NCBI RefSeq assembly: GCF_947507565.1
Contig: NC_089177.1
Location: forward strand, 2,354,648 to 2,418,647
Length of the DNA: 64,000 nt
Direction: 5' to 3'
From: Oscarella lobularis
Lineage: Eukaryota; Porifera; Homoscleromorpha; Homosclerophorida; Oscarellidae
Shown in pieces: positions 56,101 through 64,000 of this stretch. The notes under the pieces are model-generated. The model was not told where the DNA came from and made no database searches. It worked only from the letters and a program-made list of their open reading frames with translations. The position numbers and the translations under genes were made by a program. Numbering within the stretch: the first letter of the stretch is position 1; every line of letters starts with the position of its first letter.

Positions 56101-59100
56101 TCTCAGCATGCCTGCAAAAGGGCAACGCGAAGATCATCCTAAGAAAAATCGAAAACATAATTCCACTTAATGAAACCCCTACCCTACCCTACCCCTATTC
56201 TCCCGATACCCGTTACCTTTCCCTGTAATTAGCCTAAACAGATTGTCTTGTGTTCTATCCCTTGTCTGTGATAACCTAGTGCTTGTGAGTTGTTGTAATT
56301 AATAAAAACCCCAAGGTGTGACCATCATGGCCCGGTGGCTGGTCAATTTCCTCGCTTCCCGCTAACACCGATATTCGGTGCTTTGGCGGTGTACTTCACT
56401 AACTAACTGCGTCTAACTGCGTCTCACACATATCCCTTCCCTAGTGCCACGTTATTAGTTTGCCCTAGTAGTCTGCCCTTACCTGTACTTGTTAACCCAT
56501 CTATAGATTTATGTTTACTGATAATATACTAACTTGACAAGGACTCCGGCCTTCCTAGTGACACTCTCCAATGCGCCTGTGAGGCACTCTGATACCGGAT
56601 AAACCTCCATAGCACCGTCTTCCGTGGGGTTTGTATCAAGTGTCGTAATATTTTTTCCTTTTTTTAAAAAAGTTGTCTACTTGAAAGAGGCGCGTTTTTT
56701 TACTCTAAACAGCTTTGTTACAGAAGGGGGCCTCAGTTCAGAGTTCAGCTTGCACTGACCATAGAAACGTTTTTATCATCTAAATAGAGTAGATTCGCTC
56801 TTGTAACAACGACTGTTACTTCTTACGTAGGGAGACACATTGGAAAACGTAACCAGAGACTTGGAAGCGATTATGGAAAGTGGAAAAGTTCATTTTGATC
56901 TCGGCCACTCGGACGTATTTGGCACGGGCCCGTGCAAAATGAGCTTGTCGTACTCAATTAAATCAAAGGAAATGGCGACTACAGCGGGAAGTGCGGCGAG
57001 TAAAGGAGTGCCGCCTTCCTATTTGCAGTCATATCGGTCAGTGAAGCACAATTCCATAGACGATTTGGACTTGAAAGATCTCGATTTGGCGCAAAAAGCT
57101 GCTTGGACTAAAGCGTCGTATTCTCGCCAGGTCAGCAAGCCCCCGGAACCGGCTGAAAGATGGCAGTTGGTCGAAAGGACGATGAGTCGCGACGAATTGG
57201 AGGACTTCGTTCGTAAGCTCGGCTTCGTCGAAACCGAAGGCGACGTCTCTCACCAGCAGCAAATTAAGCAATTTCAACGCCAGTTCGAATTATTTCGCGA
57301 AATCTTCAGTTTGTCCGTTCAGCTATTCAATCTCGGCCACAGTCACTTTCAACGAAAATTGGAACCCTATCCTGTATGCACGCCCGATCTAGAAATCGTA
57401 AAAGACGAACGAAAGCAAATGCTTTGCGAACGGCAGCAACAGATTAGCGAATTACAACAGCTCCATCCTCAACTCCTACTCTTCAACATGCACGCGATCT
57501 TCATTCTGGCCCAGGCGTTGATTAAAGGCAACGTCGGCAAAGTGTCCCATTTGGTCAGCCGACTCTTCGACGGCCAACGGGTCACGATGCAGCAACTCCG
57601 CTCGTCGGTCAACAAACTGATTTCGCGTGTTGGAACTACTGATGTAGGAGACAGCATAATCATTCAGTCCGAAGAAACGCCCGTGCAGAGGGTCGGAACG
57701 TTTTTGAAACGACTCGTTGAAGACAAGGATCTCTTCACTCGTCTCTACCCGGCAAGGCGAAGGCAAAGGACGAGCGAGAGAAGCAAACCGGGAAAGAGCC
57801 ACGTCGTGCATTTGGCTTACGGATTTAATTTGGATCAACTATTGAAACTGATTTTGCAAATTTACGACGGGTTTCCCGAATCGTACGAAATGTTGCGCTG
57901 CACTAAAAAAATCACGAAGGGAGACGTCGAACTTTTCATGAAGAGAATACAACAGTTTCCCTACAGACAGTTCACCTTCGTGCAAGTCGAAGAATTGAGC
58001 ATCGAACTTCAAGAAGACATCCTTCGATTCCAGCTGGACGCCAGTAAATCCGAAATGGGACACGTTAACTACATTCTCACAAAGCACGCCGTTTTTCACG
58101 AGGCGCCCTGGATAGAAGTGATTCCGTACAAAGAAGAGGCGGCTCTCCCGCCAAGCGATCGCGTTTCTATCTTATTTCAGGAGTACGTTCTGAAGCCGTA
58201 CGGTCTGCAAGTGCCGCTGATTGTGCACGGTCGAGCGGGTGACGGAAAATCGCACTACATCAAAAAGCAGATCAGCGGACAATTGTGCAATATTCCCGTT
58301 CACGAGGCATTTAGTCCATTGTTGGCAATAAAAAAGCTTCAGAAGCTGGAGTCGTCCAGGGAAATTGGCTGCGTGTATTTCAATTTCACAGCTCCGTTTC
58401 CGTGTGAGAGCGAAGTGAAGGAGTACAATGATCTTATGACTGAAGTGTTCTGGTTTCTGTTCTCACTAATTGGACTGGGTTTTGTGGAGGATGTCGAAAC
58501 CGGGGAGTCGTTTCGTCTCTCTGGAAGCTTCGAATTGCGCTTTTTTATCGAAGTTCCTTCGGATACTTCTAACGGCAAAGACGCGCCATGTCTCGACCGC
58601 TTTCTTGCTCGACTGCCCTTGTTTAAGTACGTGGGAAGAAAGCACGAAGTAGATCCGGACGAACGATTCGACTTGAACGACGACGTCCAAGTCGTGTGCA
58701 AATATTTGAATGCCTACGACGAAACGGATAGGAAAGGAAAGAAGAAAATCGACACCTTAATTCGCTTCAAAGTGAACCCGAAGCTCGAAGTGCCAATAAA
58801 GTTTGCTGCCGGTCCTGACCTGCCGGACGAAGAATGCCACAGACTGCTTGATAAGTACATGCCCGAACACGTGAAAGAGAGAAAAGTGATGCAGCATCTC
58901 TTTGTCAAGTACATGAAACGGCGATGCTTGGTGCTGGAAAACTGCCCTGGATTCAACTACAATCAGGGTCGAGGAGAGTATTACACCGATCCGACGACGA
59001 ATGAACAGAAGCAAGCAGACACCAAGAAACTGGGATCTACTCTCATGTCCGCTATGCTTCAGGAAGTGGCAGCCATGTGCAATCCGTCAATTAAATCCAA

Positions 59101-62100
59101 TTGGGGCTACCACGCTCACCAGCAACTAGTGTACGATTTTAAAAGCGGATCGGCCAGCTTTCTGTTTTTGTCGCTGAGCCCGGAAAAACTCGATTCTACA
59201 GAGCGAGATAGTCTTCAAAAGTTGGGCATCCGTATTCCGAATGTCGTTGACTTGGGTCGTAGAAAACTACTCGACCAGTATCTATCAAGTGCGCTTAACG
59301 TGGCGCTGGAGAAAGACGGTCAGCTGGCAGCGATTGATCGCCATGAGTACGTGCTTACAGTGGACTACGCCGTGAAAATGCTCAACATACACGAACGGCG
59401 AATGTGCGGCGTTCCCGTCATCATCGAAGGCGAAACAGGCGTTGGAAAAACTGCTCTGGTACGTATGCTCTCTCATCTGTGGAATGAGTCGGTGTCTCAG
59501 TCCCGGCGAACTGCAATTGGACGTCTAGTCGAAATACTCAGAAAACGGCAACCGGGTGTGAGTGACATTGAATCGGAAGGCTTTGAATCTGAATTCTCTC
59601 GCGAAGAAGTCGAAGCCGCTTTTCGAGTCGCTCGTGCTCTTTCTCAGGGCAATTCACCGGTCGAGGCTGACGTGAACGTGACTTGCAAAGCATATGACGA
59701 CATACGAAAAGTTCTTCTCGATAGCATCGACCACTCCGCTCTGGAATTGATGGAGGTCGATCCTTCGGTCGACGAGCTTCTCGAAAGCGCTCGCCAATTG
59801 CCCAGTTCCATTGGCATAACCAGACTTTTCTTGAAATTCCTGTCGGCGAAACCCTTGACGACGTTTTTCAAAATGAGCGTTCACGCCGCTCTGACACCAG
59901 ACGACATCAAGGAATTCATGACGGAAAAGATCAATTTAGCTCGCGGTATTCAGCGACGACAAGAGAAGAGCGCGAAGTCGCCTTCAGAAGAGCAACCCGA
60001 AGCGTTCCCGCAAGCATCTAACCAAAGCACCGTGCACGCTACGGTCGTAGTATTTTTCGACGAGATCAATACATCGTCCTGCATGGGACTATTCAAAGAG
60101 ATTCTCGTTGATCGTACCATGGAGGGGGAGCCGATACCTGACAACCTGTTCGTCGTCGCCGCCTGCAATCCGCACCGCGGCAGCAGCACGCCTATTTCGA
60201 ATTCGTCGGAAAAAGAAGACTGGGTGCTCGGCTCTTACTACGTGCGACCGCTTCCGCCTACGTTGCATTTTCTTCGCTGGGACTACGGAGCTTTGGACAC
60301 GCACCAGGAGAACGCCTACGTTCAGCAGAAAATCGCCATGGATCAAGGCCCGTTGGGCGTTGGCTTAGGACTCCGCGTCAATCAGCTGAGCGATCTTATT
60401 TCCGCGGCGCAGGATATGATCAGAGACTTTGCATTGAAGCAACTAGTGAGCGTCGGCTTTTCTCCATCGGAAGCGAGGGCGAGGGCCAAGAGCTGTGTCA
60501 GCCAAAGAGACATTCAACGCGTCTTTGCAATCGCGACATTCTTTCAAAAAAGTTATTCGGCGTCGCCTGAAGACACTCACGCCGCCGTAGTTCACACTAG
60601 CGAAGCAGATCCCATCAGACGAGCGCTACTCGTTGCAATCGGGATAGTCTACTACTTGCGACTAGATGCAAACTTCAGAAAGGATTTCTGCAAACGACTC
60701 GACGACGTCGAAAGCGGCTGCGGACGAACGCCGTTTCTCACCATATTTCAAAACGAAATGGACTCCTATGTCGACAAAATGCACCTACCGCACGGCATTG
60801 CCAAAACGAACGCTCTAAAGGAGAACCTATTTGCGACCGTAGTTTGCACTGCGTGCCGTATACCTCTCGTCATCGTCGGTGCGCCTGGCTCCTCCAAAAC
60901 GCTCTCTTTCAACTTGACGCTGACCAATCTAAAGGGAGCCGAATCGAAGAAGAAATCGTTTCGCAATGTGGAGCGATTTCCCGCTCTCGATCCGCATCAC
61001 TACCAGTGCTCGCGTCGATCGACCTCGTTGGAGATCGAGAACGTGTTCAAGAGAGCGATCAGCCGACAACAGAATCACAACAAATCGAAGCTTCCCATTA
61101 ATTGCGTCGTCTTTATGGACGAAGCCGGACTGCCGGAGGAAAGTCACGAATCGCTGAAAGTTTTGCATTATTATTTGGACGATCCCGAGGTGTCGTTCGT
61201 CGCCATAACGAATCACATTTTAGACGCGGCCAAGTCGAATCGAGCCGTTAATCTCTTCCGTCCAAAGACTGATGTAAACGACTTGCAGACTCTCGCTAAG
61301 GGCTGCATGCATTCCGACAAGGAGCTAGTCGAGCTGCGAAATGTTATGACGATGATAGGAAAGTTTTGCAAGGCATATCTCAAGTTGATGGCAATGGACG
61401 AGTTCAAGAATTTCTTCGGTCTTCGCGACTTCATTCATTTTATCAGCTACCTACGGCGTCATCGCGGACAGACGACCGAACTCTCGCCTCGACTCGTGCT
61501 CAATGCTTTGGAGAGAAATTTTAACGGGATTTCAAGCAAGCATTTCTCTTTTGTAGCCAATTTGTTTTTATCGGAAATGGGACACTCAGTCGAACGGTTC
61601 GAGAGGCGAAACATCATCAAAATTCTCAAAGACAGTCTTCAGGAGAAGAGCTTGGCTCACTGCGGAGACGACGAAGGTGCAGAAGCCGAAGTTCGCTACA
61701 AATTGATTATCGACACGAGCGAGGACGACTCCATGGCTCGTCTGCTCTTTCAGCACGGCGTCTTGGAAAAGGCCTCGACTCGCATCTTCTCGTGCAGCGA
61801 CTTTCCCGGCGACGACGAAATACAGAAAGTTCACATTATATCGGCAATCAAGCACGCGGCTCTCGAAGGTCAAACGGTAATTTTGAGTCAAACGGATGAC
61901 ATCAACGAGAGTTTCTACGATCTTTTCAATCAGCATTTCCGTCGCATTGACGATCCAAAGCACGGTCGTCGCTACTACGCGAACATTGCCATCGGATCTC
62001 ACTCTAAACCGTGTCGAGTCGATCCGCAGTTTCAATGCATTGTCCATATGAGACAGTCGGAACTTCAAAACGCACCTGCTCCGTTTTTGAATCGTTTCGA

Positions 62101-64000
62101 AAAGTTTCTCGTTTCTCAAGAAGACTTGCTCGAATCGTCGATGCAGGCTCTTCCCCGTCAGCTCAAGAAAGTCGTCGATTTGGCGAGAAGCAAGGCGAAA
62201 GATTTCGAAAAGGCTATTGGCGATAAAAACTTGTACGGTCGCAATGAGCAGACCGTCGATTCGCTGTTTCTCGAACTCTTGCCCGTGTCGAGCGACGATC
62301 GAGCCCAGAGAAGTCTATCTGTTAGAAGTGGCGAAAGAGGCGCGACGCCCCAAGGCGACGGCGACGACGGCGACGACGACGACGACGACTTTGAGGTTTA
62401 CGAAGACGTTATAGAACAACAATGGAGAGAAAAGCTGTTGATTGTGTTGGAACATCTCGAACATTTCCTAAAAAGTAAATTGGGATTTTCGTTTTCTCCC
62501 AAGTCGACTGAAGAGAAGAGCGCTTTGGCCGATGCCGTCTTTTCGTCTGCCTTCAATGTGCTCGGCAAATGTGACTTCACACCGGTGAAGAGGAAGCTGA
62601 TCGACGATCCCCTTCTGATTGGAAGCTGGGCTGCAGAAAGCCTGTCGGACACGTGGACCGAATTCGAAATAGTAGACGTGTCGAGCACGGACAAACTGCT
62701 TCAGGCGTTTGCACTCGCCGCGGTCACTCAGTGGATGGTTCATCACGTCTGTTCCCGTCTTCTCCAAATAGCGACACCCGAGGCAGTCATTTTGGGAAGT
62801 CAGTTTCTCTCCAAGTACTTCAGCACTCAATACTTGGATCATCAAGGTCATTTCTCCTTGGATGAGCTCGTCTCTCGTGCTTTGTCGACTTCCAACGGGA
62901 ACTTGTCGAAAACCGTCTGTTTCACCCGAACCAGCTCTGCCATACAGAGTCTTCCTTCCTTTCACTCGAGTAGCACGGCATTGTCGGGTGGAAAATTTGA
63001 AAACATTCTGTCTGTTCATCTCGACTTCGTCATGTGTAAGCTCGAAAGTGTTCCGACGCTCGAAGCGTTTCAGTCTCGACTGCACGCCTTCTTGAATGGC
63101 ACCGCGACTCGTCTCTTCCTCGTCATCGCCAACATGCGAGTCTGCTCGATTCGGCGCATCAATCTCATTCGAATGTTGGCCGAAGAAAAAGAGGAGGTAG
63201 CCGGCGAACGAAGTGGAAAAGCCTTCGTTCTTCTACTTCACTACCCGCCTAGCATGGGCTGTACGAAGCCGTGCTACCCGTCGCTATTTCTCCACGGCTG
63301 GGACCACGTGTATTTGGAGAACATCGTACGAACGGAGAAGGGGAGCCCCGTCGACATCGGTCGATGGATTCGAGTCGGCTGTGTCGGAGAAAAAGAGCCG
63401 GGTTCGTTTCAGTCGAAGTTTATCGACGCTCTCGTTTCGTTTCTTCCCTCCACCGTTCAGCTCGCCTTGTCTCGAGTCGTTTTCGGGAATCATCCGCTGT
63501 GCTTTTTCAATCGCAAGATGAGTCCGTCGGAACGGTGCAGTCTCCTGCTCCAGTTGCTCGAGAATATGCGCTCGTTTTCTGGGATCGTCTGCTTAAAATT
63601 CGCGCGCTGTTGGACCGACGAATTCATTGGGGAGCAATTGCGGCTTGCCGTCGATTCAGATTCGGAATCGGCTATAACCATAGCGGACAAAATTCAAAAT
63701 CGACTCAAAAGTCTTCTATACAACTACTTCGCCTACGTTCTCTATCAATTGAACAGTGACTACAACTTGGAAATTCTCTTCGATGCTAAAGAATCGGCTG
63801 ACGTAAAAGACCTGTTTTTGAAGATTTTCAGCGTCACTCCTGTTCCGAGGCTTATCGAAATCTCCGTTCGCAACGACACGTTCGACGCGCGGCAGCCTCA
63901 CCTTCACCGACTTAATCAGCGCCGCACCTTTCCCTTCTTTAGCGTCATTGCTCGTACCATCGAGCGTCGACTCGACGAAATCCTCGTCGAGATACACAAG
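50185..64000 (+). CDS. RNF213: RNF213-type giant AAA ATPase/E3 ligase, 3' end beyond window
   Basis: The first exons are short (50185-50218, 50384-50407, 50459-51084, 51133-51274 and more to 55.5 kb). A single frame is then open from 56831 to the last base, 2,390 codons. The large exon shows the RNF213 core: P-loops GRAGDGKS (about 58230), GETGVGKT (about 59430) with VVVFFDEINTSSCMGL and FVVAACNPHR, and GAPGSSKT (about 60885) with CVVFMDEAGLPEESHESLK and the SRRSTSLEI segment. The RING and RZ-finger region would lie beyond the right edge. N-terminal exon 3 looks like a PA domain (HIALIELAEDM, ARGAIVIHWC, ISIPVMLIKK). RNF213 ubiquitinates bacterial LPS and coats lipid droplets in vertebrates. 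Joining of the 5' exons to the large exon is inferred; a repeat lies in the intervening intron. Confidence 0.85.
55537..56781. repeat. Dispersed repeat copy 2 (intron of RNF213-type gene)
   Basis: The longer copy (about 1.25 kb) of the repeat at 21657-22203. It shares both ends and the central blocks but has about 700 bp more, including a 92-codon plus-strand frame at 55950-56228 (MYLSVAGAEECVARIEGSS...), CCCTA-rich sequence at 56180-56205 and an AATAAA at about 56299. It begins directly after the coding exon ending near 55549 and ends about 50 bp before the giant exon. A transposable element of unknown class is the simplest reading. Confidence 0.8.

Noticed and set aside
56180-56205. CCCTA-rich run taken for telomeric repeat
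   Set aside because: Only about four imperfect CCCTA units without the extra A of the animal (CCCTAA)n repeat, and it is inside the dispersed repeat.
57038-62119. Several minus-strand frames of 80-177 codons opposite the RNF213 exon
   Set aside because: Antisense shadows of a single continuous coding frame on the plus strand; none has a recognisable domain.

Overview
The window is nuclear DNA from an early-branching animal. Nearly every gene is split by short (about 45-70 bp) GT-AG introns, genes are packed tightly on both strands, and the gene set is metazoan: PAR6, a DOK-type adaptor family, SS18, CENP-T, CEP76, a CARD-containing RIG-I-like helicase, dermatan-sulfate epimerase and RNF213. 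Intron size, gene density and gene content fit a sponge best, perhaps a homoscleromorph such as Oscarella. That placement is inference; the sequence contains no species marker. Spliced models below were built by hand from acceptor/donor sites and reading frame, so exon ends are predictions.

Layout. 1-370: start of a DOK-like adaptor gene that leaves the left edge (minus strand). 370-5010: gene-poor, with diverged repeats and hairpins and one possible membrane micro-ORF at its right end. 5.3-11.1 kb: three complete PH + IRS-type PTB adaptor genes with tyrosine-rich tails (two minus, one plus), with COX18 between them. 11.3-16.3 kb: ARL2BP(-), DOLK(+), CCDC102(-). 16.5-23.8 kb: three tandem secreted Asp-box (sialidase-like) genes. 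23.9-30 kb: CARD + DECH helicase RIG-I-like receptor (-) and intronless DSE/DSEL (+), whose stop codon lies in a pogo-like MITE. 30.1-38.5 kb: CEP76(-) and a full ABCA transporter (-). 38.7-42.6 kb: PAR6(+), PSMA7(-), CENPT(+). 42.7-47.5 kb: two tandem Kelch-propeller genes (-) with an unrecognised N-terminal domain. 47.6-50 kb: SS18 pseudo-fragment, SS18(+), PRELID3(+). 50.2 kb to the right edge: an RNF213-type giant AAA ATPase, with an intron-rich 5' part and one uninterrupted 7.17-kb exon that runs off the window.

How the genes relate. Most are unrelated housekeeping genes arranged as head-to-head pairs with 30-265 bp between start codons (ARL2BP/DOLK, PSMA7/CENPT, RLR/DSEL, CEP76/small ORF, ABCA/PAR6, CCDC102/sialidase-like, DOK-like/COX18), which implies shared bidirectional promoters. 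The accessory parts are locally expanded families: DOK-like adaptors (4 copies including a partial one), sialidase-like (3) and Kelch (2). The most unusual content is the adaptor with a 12-bp-repeat array of YEPM/YEPL motifs, the CARD-RLR, the RNF213 homologue with a PA-like N-terminal segment, and a two-copy dispersed repeat shared by introns of the third sialidase-like gene and RNF213.
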